A stretch of 34,332 nucleotides of DNA from contig PJAB01000204.1 of assembly GCA_002887195.1 (NCBI GenBank), forward strand, positions 1 to 34,332, read 5' to 3'. This document shows, piece by piece, positions 26,731 to 34,332 of this stretch. Both the position numbers and the translations under genes were made by a program. Source of the stretch: Chrysochromulina parva. Taxonomy: Eukaryota; Haptophyta; Prymnesiales; Chrysochromulinaceae. How positions within the stretch are numbered: the first letter of the stretch is position 1; each line of letters starts with the position of its first letter. The notes under the pieces are model-generated. The model worked only from the letters and a program-made list of their open reading frames with translations. It ran no database searches and was not told the origin of the DNA.

Positions 26731-26795
26731 TGGGGCTTCGGGTCGGAACGCAGAATTAATCTTCTTATCAACTAACATTTTCTGATATATGGGGC

Positions 26796-27731
26796 TTAGT
26801 ACGCCCACCGCGCCTCCTCCTCTTGGTACCACGCGAGCATGCCGATCAGCGTCTGTCCGCGCTCCTTGCCCTCGCACATGGCGCAGGCGAGGATGGCGCT
26901 GTCATCGGACACGAGTTGCGCGCCGAGGATGCGGCTGAGTATCTGCAGCCGATTGAAGCTCATGCGCGGGCAGCCGAGCACGCGCAAAGACGCGAGCGTT
27001 GGCGGAAGTCTCTCGAGCGTCGCATCTCCAAGTGCCGGGCAGAAGCTCATTTCGAGAGACTGCAGCCCCGGCAGCGCCATCAGCAGCGCCGACACGTCCT
27101 CATCGATGGCTTGTGAGCAGTGTGAGAGCGAGAGCTGGCGCAGACGGTGCGCGACCGGCAGCGTGCCGGCCATGGCGGTCGCTGCGAAGTCGACAGTCAC
27201 GTGCTCACAGCCGCGCAGCTCGAGCACCTCTAGCTGTTTGAGGCCATCGAGCACAAAGCAGAGCGCCTCGCTGCTCAGGTGGCCCGAGCCCGGAAGGCGC
27301 AATTCGGCGAGTAAAGGGCAGGCCTCGACGATCTCGCGCACGCCCTCGTCGAGCACGCTGCCGCAGCGGGCGACAAGTGCAGGCGCAAACTCGAGGGAGT
27401 TCCGTGAGGGCGCATGCTTACAGAACGTGGGCCGGTGGGTGGCGCGCTCGGGCAGGTGCACGTTCAGCACACGGGCAGCTGAACAGTGCGGACTCTGACG
27501 CAAGTAGGCTGTGAGTGCGGCGGCTGGAAGCGTGATCTTCTCCCAGCAGATCGCCTCCGTCTGGATGATGGAGTGGAAGGTCTTCGACGTGCGAGCCATC
27601 GCAGCCAGCTCGGCGAGCCCATCGATATTCGAGCAGAGGTGAACGAGCGTATCGTAGGGTAGCGCCGCGAGTGTGAGCGTCGCGTCCGTTGAAGCGCGAG
27701 CGCGGCGAGTGCTGGCCGAGGGGACTGGCAT
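26796..27731 (-). CDS. F-box/leucine-rich-repeat protein
   Basis: This encodes 311 residues. An F-box-like segment is seen at about 22-60 (LAALPYDTLVHLCSNIDGLA, then ELAAMARTSKTFHSII), the SKP1-binding helix set of SCF ubiquitin ligases. Leucine-rich repeats of the Cys-containing type follow from about 130 to 265: CPLLAELRLPGSGHLSSEAL, LKQLEVLELRGCEHVT, LRQLSLSHCSQAIDEDV, LQSLEMSFCPALGDATL and LASLRVLGCPRM. These should recruit a substrate for ubiquitination. The protein ends in a short acidic and aromatic tail (YQEEEARWAY). Only about five repeats are present, so it is shorter than most FBXL proteins. It ends tail-to-tail with the E/R-helix gene, 65 bases away. Confidence 0.75.
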   Translation of the reverse strand: MPVPSASTRRARASTDATLTLAALPYDTLVHLCSNIDGLAELAAMARTSKTFHSIIQTEAICWEKITLPAAALTAYLRQSPHCSAARVLNVHLPERATHRPTFCKHAPSRNSLEFAPALVARCGSVLDEGVREIVEACPLLAELRLPGSGHLSSEALCFVLDGLKQLEVLELRGCEHVTVDFAATAMAGTLPVAHRLRQLSLSHCSQAIDEDVSALLMALPGLQSLEMSFCPALGDATLERLPPTLASLRVLGCPRMSFNRLQILSRILGAQLVSDDSAILACAMCEGKERGQTLIGMLAWYQEEEARWAY

Positions 27732-28077
27732 GTGGTCCGACGACGCGAGACCTCCGACGATCGCTCAAATTCGACCCGCGACCGCAAAAAGATATCCGAG
27801 CGCCTCGCTCCTCGTGAAACCGCAGAACATGCCGGTACGTTCTGGCGCCCCGGTCCGTGTCGTCGCTCGTCGGCTCAACTCTCGTGCCCTTTTTGGTGTT
27901 GTAGTGTCAGAGGACACTCTAGATGAATATGTACACAAAGAGGGTGCGGTGCCGCCCCGACAGTGTTCGCGATTCCGTTTGGCCAGCTTGGGTTCCTTGT
28001 TCTTGTAGAGCGTCTAGGCTCTGTGTTCTCTGCTCGATGGATACCAAGCGCCAACGCGCTCGCTCGCTCAAGAGGTC
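27732..28077. other. Intergenic, no gene seen
   Basis: This gap separates two minus-strand genes. A plus-strand frame crosses it but is Arg/Ala-rich and has no domain. The promoter of the F-box gene should be here. Confidence 0.5.
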
Positions 28078-29295
28078 TCAGAGCTCATCGTGCTTGCCGC
28101 CGCCGCCGCGCGCTGCCGCCTTCGCCGTCGCCTTGGGCCAAGTCGAGTTGATCGAGGCGAGCAGCTCGACGCGTGTCCACAGCCGTTCGGCCACCTCGGC
28201 CGGCCAAAGCATAGGGTCGTACGGCCGAAGCGGCTGCCAGAGCAGATGGCCTGCGCGGTGCGCTGCTGCGTCGAGTGAAGTCAAACGCGGCCCGGGCGGC
28301 TCACTCAGCCACATCTCGTCTGCCTCGCCCTCGAGGGCGGCCATCGTCATGGGCAGCGCACCGTCGGCCGCGTGCACCGCGTAGCCGTCCATGTACGCGC
28401 GCATGCTCTTGATCCCTCGGCGTGAGAGCCCGAGGGTGTGTACGAGCTCCTGCTGGTAAGGAATTCCCGTGGCCGCAAGGCCCGGGTCGGCGACGAGAGC
28501 CGCGCCGGTCACGCCCGCGGAGGCCAGACGCGTGTTGAGCGCCCGGGCGTATAGGCAGAGCGCAGCCTTCGAGAGCGCGTACTGGGAAGATGGCGAGTCG
28601 CTGAATCCGGCGCCTCGCAAGTCCGACAGCGACGACTGCGCCGCGTTCTGACGTGCTGAGCTCGTGTGCACGACGATGCGCGCGTAGGTCGAGCGCTGAA
28701 GGCTGGGTAGCAGCTCGCGCACGAGCAGCGCGTGCCCGAGAAGGTTCACCTGCATGGTCGCCTCCTCATTATCTGCGGTGAGCTGAAGTTGGTCGCGCGG
28801 GCTCCCGCCGCGGCCCGCGTTGAGGCAGAGCACATCGATCGGCCGCCCGCCCTCGTGCAGATGCACGCCGAACGCGCGCACGGACGCAAACGAGGCGAGG
28901 TCGAGCGTCGCCTCGGGCACCTCGACGGTCGCGTTTGGCAGTGCCGCTCGGATGGCGGCGGCCGCCCCGCGCGTCTCGAACTCGAGGCCTGGCCGCGACG
29001 GGAGGACCACTGCCAGGCCGATGGAGGCGAGCATTTTGGCTACAAAGAAGCCGATACCAGACGAGCCGCCGGTGATGAGCGCACGGCGACCGCGCTGGCG
29101 CTCACCATGCTCGCGCAGAAGGTGCACCATCGCGGCAGTGATCCAGCGTGGCTCAGGCCCACCCCACTCGTGCGCGAGCGCCGCCTCATACTCGCCCTCC
29201 TCTGTCGGGTGCAAAGTGAGCTCGAGACCATCGAGCGTGCCCGTGTCGCGCAGGCTGTTGGCCGCGGCGCGACTTGCGTCATCATTGTCTTTCAT
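28078..29295 (-). CDS. Short-chain dehydrogenase/reductase ending in HDEL
   Basis: The frame encodes 405 residues. The Rossmann nucleotide loop TGGSSGIG lies at 75-82, the NAG motif at 159-161, and the catalytic Ser (HTSS, about 212) with Tyr239-x-x-x-Lys243 (YALSK). These make it an active-looking classical SDR, closest in style to the retinol dehydrogenase/WWOX/protochlorophyllide reductase group. SRPGLEFETRG after the second strand suggests preference for NADP(H) over NAD(H), by inference. The N-terminal 70 residues are an extra, mostly acidic extension. The protein ends GGGGKHDEL, a canonical ER-retrieval signal, yet I find no signal peptide at this start; either an upstream exon supplies one or the tail is not used. 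The substrate is unknown. Confidence 0.85.
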   Translation of the reverse strand: MKDNDDASRAAANSLRDTGTLDGLELTLHPTEEGEYEAALAHEWGGPEPRWITAAMVHLLREHGERQRGRRALITGGSSGIGFFVAKMLASIGLAVVLPSRPGLEFETRGAAAAIRAALPNATVEVPEATLDLASFASVRAFGVHLHEGGRPIDVLCLNAGRGGSPRDQLQLTADNEEATMQVNLLGHALLVRELLPSLQRSTYARIVVHTSSARQNAAQSSLSDLRGAGFSDSPSSQYALSKAALCLYARALNTRLASAGVTGAALVADPGLAATGIPYQQELVHTLGLSRRGIKSMRAYMDGYAVHAADGALPMTMAALEGEADEMWLSEPPGPRLTSLDAAAHRAGHLLWQPLRPYDPMLWPAEVAERLWTRVELLASINSTWPKATAKAAARGGGGKHDEL

Positions 29296-29456
29296 TCTCG
29301 CGCGTCTGTCTCTTGTGAAGTCTCTTTCGCTCTTGAGCAGCGAAATTGGCCTGGCGTAGGCGGTTCGGCTGTAGCCTCAACTCGCTCCCTTGTGAACCAT
29401 TTTTCATTCACACAGCGCGCCTCGCCGCTTCTTGGAAGGTTCAGTCGGACCCGACC

Positions 29457-29693
29457 ATGATGGTCGCAACGGGACGCACGCTAGCGCGACGCGCGGTGCC
29501 ACGCCACCGCTCGGGCGTTCTTGTGGTCGAGACGGTGGCACAAACTGCGCTGGTGAGTGAAAAGCCGAAGCACGCGAAGGCAGAGTGGGATGGCACCCGC
29601 CCCCAGGGGTGGTGTGGGGGCTTTATCCATGATGGAAAAGAGGGCTTCTTCGAGCATCAACCTGGCTTCTTGCGCGCGAGGGTACGGTGTTGA
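29457..29693 (+). CDS. Possible small protein with mitochondrial-type leader
   Basis: A 78-residue frame starts MMVATGRTLARRAVPRHRSG, an Arg-rich stretch without acids, like a mitochondrial presequence. It ends GFIHDGKEGFFEHQPGFLRA and RVRC. A GTGAGT donor at 29552 and a CCCCCAG acceptor could remove a short phase-0 intron and keep the frame open. No family is recognised, and the frame could be chance. It is divergent to the SDR gene. Confidence 0.3.
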   Translation: MMVATGRTLARRAVPRHRSGVLVVETVAQTALVSEKPKHAKAEWDGTRPQGWCGGFIHDGKEGFFEHQPGFLRARVRC

Positions 29694-29905
29694 GCTTGAT
29701 ATCCGTTCGCTGCTTTGGATTTTCGCATCATGCTCTCAAGCTACCTTTAGACGCGATGTCCGACGACGACTCGATGCTCACAGCAGTCACTGCACACACG
29801 CCATTTGCCTTAGGGTCTCCACCACATTCTGATAGAGTACCTGTTTTTCCTGTGTAGCGTGTTAGGAGGCTGATCGAGACTTGTACATACACTCACATCA
29901 GAACA

Positions 29906-30979
29906 TTACGCGGTGTACCCCGTGACCGCCATGCCCATGGAACTGGATGCTGATGAGAACGACTCCGGGTCATTGAGTTTGGCTAGGGCATCTGTGCACT
30001 CTTCGTCGAGTACGGCAAATGCAGTTGCGTAGCGCCGGAAGTTGCCGCCGGAGTGCTGCATACGCAGCTCCTCGAGGGCAGCGGATACTAGCTGCTGTGG
30101 CGTCGACATACTGCCGTCTCGATCGGACGAGCGGCGCGACTTCATCGGCGAGTCGACGCCGCCGACAACCGGCCCATGGGCCGCCCCGCTGTAGACGCAA
30201 GCACTTTCGGACGCTCGCCTGGGCGCACCGCTCTTAGCCATGTGGCGACCGAGCATTGCAGGATCGAAGAGCTCGCCACTCAGCACGCAAAAGTTGTCGA
30301 AGAGTAGCCGCATGCGAGTCACGAAGCGTCGACGCACCGACGACTGTTTTCTCCAGTCGTTGGCATCCTCCAGACCCCGAGCGACAGTCCCCGTGATGCT
30401 GAGCATGATAGCGAGGATACGCACCACAAAATCTGTCTTCGTGCCACATGTTGGCCTCCCAGTCGTGTAAACGACGCCGCTCGCTCCGTCACCAAGCTCT
30501 TCGTTTCTGCTGCCATCACTTCCTGGGCTTCCAAAGGATCCGATCATGGCAATCAGGACGGGCACTGCGGCAGCGCATATCATCTGCGTCGCCCAAAGCT
30601 GCCTGCCTCGCCGCTGGTATGTGTTGGCCCACCGCTCATGGTCATTCATCTTCTGCACCGTAATGGCCAGCACATCTCGTTCGCTAGCATTGAGCTCAAG
30701 CCGCGCGATCCGAGCGTGCGCCGACGGATCCGAGCCGTGAAGTCGGTCGTACTCGCTCAGTATCACCGTCGGCGCGGGCAGTACTGTCGGCAAGGGCAGC
30801 ATGAAGGTCGGGTCCACTGCTGAGTGCAGCGGCGTGCCATTGATATTGATGGGTCCGCTCGAGTCGCCTTCGGATTCATCGTGGAGGCGTAGAAAGGGAG
30901 GCTGCATATGGGGCAGGATAGGAGTAGGAGCGCGACGAGCACGCGGCGCCGCGGGCAGGGAATTATGGGGACGGAACAC
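29906..30979 (-). CDS. Two-helix membrane protein, SLATT/DUF4231-like
   Basis: This encodes 357 residues. After about 110 residues with a Pro-rich start comes NDHERWANTYQRRGRQ, then membrane helix 1 (about 129-149, ATQMICAAAVPVLIAMIGSF). A 35-residue loop and helix 2 (about 184-201, FVVRILAIMLSITGTVARGL) follow. Directly after it is EDANDWRKQSSVRRRFVTRM and RLLFDNFCVLSGEL. This order (charged helix, two membrane helices with a short loop, then a W-plus-basic helix ending in E) is the layout of SLATT/DUF4231 domains. In bacteria those are pore-forming effectors tied to nucleotide-second-messenger systems; eukaryotic members have no settled role. The C-terminal third is Ser/Arg-rich and then helical. 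The match is by pattern only; a generic two-helix protein is the alternative. Confidence 0.5.
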   Translation of the reverse strand: MFRPHNSLPAAPRARRAPTPILPHMQPPFLRLHDESEGDSSGPININGTPLHSAVDPTFMLPLPTVLPAPTVILSEYDRLHGSDPSAHARIARLELNASERDVLAITVQKMNDHERWANTYQRRGRQLWATQMICAAAVPVLIAMIGSFGSPGSDGSRNEELGDGASGVVYTTGRPTCGTKTDFVVRILAIMLSITGTVARGLEDANDWRKQSSVRRRFVTRMRLLFDNFCVLSGELFDPAMLGRHMAKSGAPRRASESACVYSGAAHGPVVGGVDSPMKSRRSSDRDGSMSTPQQLVSAALEELRMQHSGGNFRRYATAFAVLDEECTDALAKLNDPESFSSASSSMGMAVTGYTA

Positions 30980-31504
30980 GGGGGCCCGCGGTCAGGGGTG
31001 GTCAGAGGTGGCTCTCAAGCAGACAACCAGTCCAAATCGAAATGCACGTTCGGGGCCTTGTAATCGCGCAACGCGTGACGAAACTTGGGCTACATGTAGG
31101 GGAGACAGCGCCAGCGGCGGATAACAAGGTGGCGGGAAATGAGCATTTGGATTGAGAGTGTGCGCGTGTTGAGTGTGTTATTGAGACACTCAGACACAGA
31201 CGCACACCGTAGTACAATATGGGGCGACGCTTTTGGGGCGACTCAGGTCGAGGCGTCGAGCGACGAGCGTGCGACCTACATATGTTTTAGAGTTTTACTT
31301 GTATGCACTGAAGGTCTGTATGTTCATACTGTTCAGATGTGCACATGAATGAGAAGTTGAGAACTAACGTGTCAAGCCAAGTCAAGTCAAGTCACTACAT
31401 AAACATCAGACAATCTGACTTGACTTGACTTGACTTGACTTGACTTGACTTGACTTGACTTGTCTGGACGTGTTTCTACGGCGCGTTGTGCTGATCTGCG
31501 CCCG
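30980..31504. promoter_or_regulatory. Divergent promoter region with TTGAC inverted arrays
   Basis: This 525-bp gap separates the start codons of the SLATT-like gene and the DENND6 gene. It should carry both promoters. The only striking element is the pentamer array on the DENND6 side. Confidence 0.5.
31371..31462 (+). repeat. Inverted TTGAC pentamer arrays, hairpin-forming
   Basis: A left arm of (GTCAA)n type (GTCAAGCCAAGTCAAGTCAA, 31371-31394) faces nine perfect TGACT units at 31416-31460 across a spacer of about 21 bases. The arms are complementary and can fold into a hairpin. The array ends about 43 bases before the ATG at 31505. Confidence 0.9.
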
Positions 31505-33148
31505 ATGGAGGCCTCGGGCTTCGGGCACGGCGACGCGTACGTGCACAGCGCGCACTGTGTCAACTTCGATGTGGACATTGGCCACGTGATAGAGGCAAGC
31601 TGGCCGAGGAAGCTGACGGCCGCTGAGGAGACCACGTTGTGCTTTGCAGCAATGCCTGACTCGCAGCCAAGCTCCGGTGGCCTGGGCGACAGCTGCTTCG
31701 CCTTTCACTTCCTGAGCGAGAGCGGCCGCGCGCTGTGGGGTTTCTCGCTCTTCCGCGCACGGCGCGAGTCCAGTCAGCGGCGCGGCGTCTTCCAGAAGTC
31801 ACTCGTGCTCCTCAGTGACAAGCCGTTTTTTCAGCTCTTCCGCTCTGCTGTCACGTTGCTAGCGGACGCCTACTTCGCATCGGGATCGAAAGCACTTTCG
31901 GCGGCGCTACGGAGCATGGACGCCTGGCCCCCTGCGCATCAGCCGGGGCTCTACGTCGGCCTAGGCCTGCTGCAGCAGACGCTGACGCTCGCGACTGAGG
32001 CGTGCGAGGCTGGGCCTGTCTTCGCGCTGCCGTGCGCCGCGCCCGCCTCTGCACCGAACACCGCCAGCGACGCCACGTGCACAGCGCCGGCGCCGGCGTC
32101 CGGCCCGAGCGGTGCACTGCGCGAGCCGGTCGCGGTGCGCTCGCTGTGCGCGTTGGGAGGCGAGTGCTGGACGCTTTGGCAGCTGCTTTTGACGGGTGAG
32201 TCGCTCGTTGTGCTCACCCCGTCGCCGCACCAGTGCAGTGACATCGTGCTCGCGCTGCCCGCGCTGATCGCGCCGCTGCCGTGCATGTCAAACGTTCGTC
32301 CGTACCTTACCGTCCACGCGCCGGACTGGGAGGTGCACTTGACCGGCACAGGACCGCCGCCGGGCTCTGGTCTGCTCGTCGGCGCCACCAACCCCATGCT
32401 CAGCCGAAACCCTCCTGCATGGCTGTCACTGCTGGTTCTCGAGGCGCGCGAGGCGTCCGCATCGACGGCGGCGGCGGCGTCGCAGCCACCGCTGCCATCC
32501 GTACCCACTCAAGGCGGTGGCCTCGGCTTACTCTTTGGCTTCGGGCCGAGCGCCGAGGTGGGGCGCGCCGACGCGGCGCTGAGCGGCTCGTGGGCGGCAG
32601 CCCGCTGGAAGTCGCACGTCGAGGTGGTCGTACGCGCAGATGAGCACGTACTCCACCGGCTGCGTGAGGCCGAGGCTGTTGCCGCCGCCGCCGCCGTGCC
32701 GCTGGCCATGGCGCGTTCAGCAGCGAGCAGCAGCAGCAGCGGCGGCGGCGGCGACGACGGCGGCACCGCGGGGCGCGGCGACCGGCTGCTGCGCGAGCAC
32801 TTTGAGCAGCTCACCCTATCCTTCCTCCAGCCGCTCGAGCGCTTCACAACGATGGGTTCGCTGCAGATCGGCTCCCACATGCGCCCGACTGCCGAGGGCG
32901 GCGGCGGCGGCGCCAACGGCGACGGGCGCGAGTCTCTCGGGTTGATGCTGCATGAATGGAGCTACGAGGCGCAGACACGCTTTCTGCGCGAGGTCGAGGC
33001 CATGGAGCCGCCGCCGCTGCCGCGCTCGATTGTGCCTCAGCGGGCCGACCTGCTGCGGCTGTACACGGCCTTCCTGCGCACGCCCCACTTCGCGCAATGG
33101 TGGGAGTCCCGTCGACGGCGAGTGGACGCTGGGCTTTATCACGGGTAG
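31505..33148 (+). CDS. DENND6: DENN-domain protein of the DENND6 (FAM116) family
   Basis: This encodes 547 residues from the first ATG at 31505. The N-terminus fits DENND6: NFDVDIGHVIEASWPRKLTA, then CFAAMPDSQ...LGDSCFAFHF. WGFSLFRARR and RGVFQKSLVLLSDKPFFQLF follow. The central DENN part has LWQLLLTGESLVVLTPSPHQ, VLALPALIAPL and RPYLTVHAPDWE, then GLLVGATNP. The C-terminus (LLRLYTAFLRTPHFAQWWES) is also typical. DENND6A is a guanine-nucleotide exchange factor for Rab14 in endocytic recycling; a Rab-activating role here follows from the family. Species-specific low-complexity inserts (an Ala/Pro stretch near 185, Ala/Ser/Gly runs near 395-425 and 465) break up the domain. No intron is seen. 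The TTGAC array lies in its leader or promoter. Confidence 0.93.
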   Translation: MEASGFGHGDAYVHSAHCVNFDVDIGHVIEASWPRKLTAAEETTLCFAAMPDSQPSSGGLGDSCFAFHFLSESGRALWGFSLFRARRESSQRRGVFQKSLVLLSDKPFFQLFRSAVTLLADAYFASGSKALSAALRSMDAWPPAHQPGLYVGLGLLQQTLTLATEACEAGPVFALPCAAPASAPNTASDATCTAPAPASGPSGALREPVAVRSLCALGGECWTLWQLLLTGESLVVLTPSPHQCSDIVLALPALIAPLPCMSNVRPYLTVHAPDWEVHLTGTGPPPGSGLLVGATNPMLSRNPPAWLSLLVLEAREASASTAAAASQPPLPSVPTQGGGLGLLFGFGPSAEVGRADAALSGSWAAARWKSHVEVVVRADEHVLHRLREAEAVAAAAAVPLAMARSAASSSSSGGGGDDGGTAGRGDRLLREHFEQLTLSFLQPLERFTTMGSLQIGSHMRPTAEGGGGGANGDGRESLGLMLHEWSYEAQTRFLREVEAMEPPPLPRSIVPQRADLLRLYTAFLRTPHFAQWWESRRRRVDAGLYHG

Positions 33149-33800
33149 TGATGCGCAACTGCCGGCGACCCCCCACGCCGTGGCCGACGGGATCGGGGAT
33201 GCAGCCCGGAGCCGTACGTTGACGAACAGACGAAACAGGCCAGGGCAATCAGCCCCGCGGACCCGTACAGCGGGACGGGACGGCTCGCCGCGTGTGTTAC
33301 ATCGCGCGCGTGACTGGGTGCGCGACCGCGCGCGGTCCACGCGCGGTCCGCGGACGCCGCCGGGTCGTACCGCGCGCGAGCCCGGGTCCGCGAGCGCCGC
33401 TGCGCCGTGCGCGGGCGGCACGATCCACGAATGTGACTCGTGTGAGCGTGCCGGGCGCCCACCGCTCAGTCCGCGCGGCCACTCGTGAGACGTGACACGT
33501 CGGAGGACTATCTTGCGCGACGGCAGCTGTGTGACTGTCACACCGCTACAAAAGTATATCACAACGGCTGCACAGGTTTTGGAAAGGTAATTTGATAGGT
33601 AGCGCGACCGACAGAGAACGGGGGGGACGGCGTTGACTCGACCCGATGCCCGCACAACAGGCACGAGATCACAACACGGCTGCCCGTACTGAGGAATCGC
33701 GCAAGGCTCAGCCGCCCCGACACGCCACTCCGCCCCCCGCAATGAAGCGGTGAGGCGGCTGCGAGTCCCGACGAGCAGAAGGCCGTGGCTGACAAGCAAT
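33149..33800. other. Convergent intergenic region, very CpG-rich
   Basis: This lies between the stops of DENND6 and LC8. The stretch at about 33290-33420 is almost pure G/C with many CGCG words (GCGACCGCGCGCGGTCCACG). No frame with a domain, no RNA and no clear long repeat is seen. Confidence 0.5.
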
Positions 33801-34178
<378 letters not shown>

Positions 34179-34332
34179 TTAGCACCCCGCAGCAGTTGGG
34201 CAGGACGGCAAGGCGAGCGTGTGTGCGCGCGCGCCAGCAAGGGTGCTGAGTGAGCCAGAGCTATGGCGTGCTCGGCCGCAGGCGGCTGGCGCGCGGGGCG
34301 TCCGCCAACAGCTGGAGTGCCAACTGCAGGCA

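Noticed and set aside
31385..31708. Minus-strand frames with repeated SSQVK
   Set aside because: These are simply translations of the TTGAC array and the antisense of DENND6.

Overview
The window looks like nuclear DNA from a GC-rich, gene-dense unicellular eukaryote. Proteins are eukaryotic (LC8 dynein light chain, DENND6, a GPR180/TMEM145-type seven-helix protein, an F-box/LRR protein, a Sec14-like protein). Genes sit on both strands with no operon logic. Introns are few and short (about 72-255 nt), use GT-AG borders, and several donors read GTGCGC. KDEL-type tails and N-terminal secretory signals are present. A haptophyte or another GC-rich alga with a secondary plastid is my best guess, but this is inference from style; no rRNA or organelle marker is present.

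Layout. Positions 1-6325 hold a minus-strand block: a Pro/Ala-rich partial gene, a fucosyltransferase-like ER/Golgi protein, a small UVR-motif protein, a secreted-type cyclophilin and an acylated CRAL-TRIO protein with one intron. Positions 6623-9779 hold two plus-strand genes: an XLF-like candidate and a three-exon GPR180/TMEM145 protein with minisatellites in its introns. A 1 kb gene-free island follows. Positions 10774-14819 (minus) hold an archaemetzincin-like protein that has lost its zinc motif, a class I methyltransferase and an unknown protein. At 15040 (plus) is a mitochondrial-type EF-hand protein. Positions 16272-20637 (minus) hold an ER TPR protein, an FkbM methyltransferase with one intron and a protein with two EF-hand modules. 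Positions 20932-26730 (plus) hold two large unrecognised proteins, one disordered and one with an E/R helix. Positions 26796-30979 hold an F-box/LRR protein, an SDR ending in HDEL, a doubtful small ORF and a two-helix SLATT/DUF4231-like protein. Positions 31505-34070 hold DENND6 and LC8.

How they fit together. There is no clear single pathway. Several products point to the secretory system: the fucosyltransferase-like protein (ends RNEL), the TPR protein (ends ADEL), the SDR (ends HDEL), the FkbM protein with a membrane anchor, the cyclophilin with a signal peptide, the GPR180-like receptor and the Rab regulator DENND6.

The most notable points are: (1) a protein with two copies of an EF-hand-pair plus LNPxSWF module; (2) an archaemetzincin with every catalytic residue replaced; (3) two local duplications sitting exactly on splice signals, which look like intron birth or shift; (4) the same TTGAC pentamer array just upstream of two genes with divergent promoters; and (5) SLATT-like and XLF-like candidates. 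All homology calls are by eye and no search was run.
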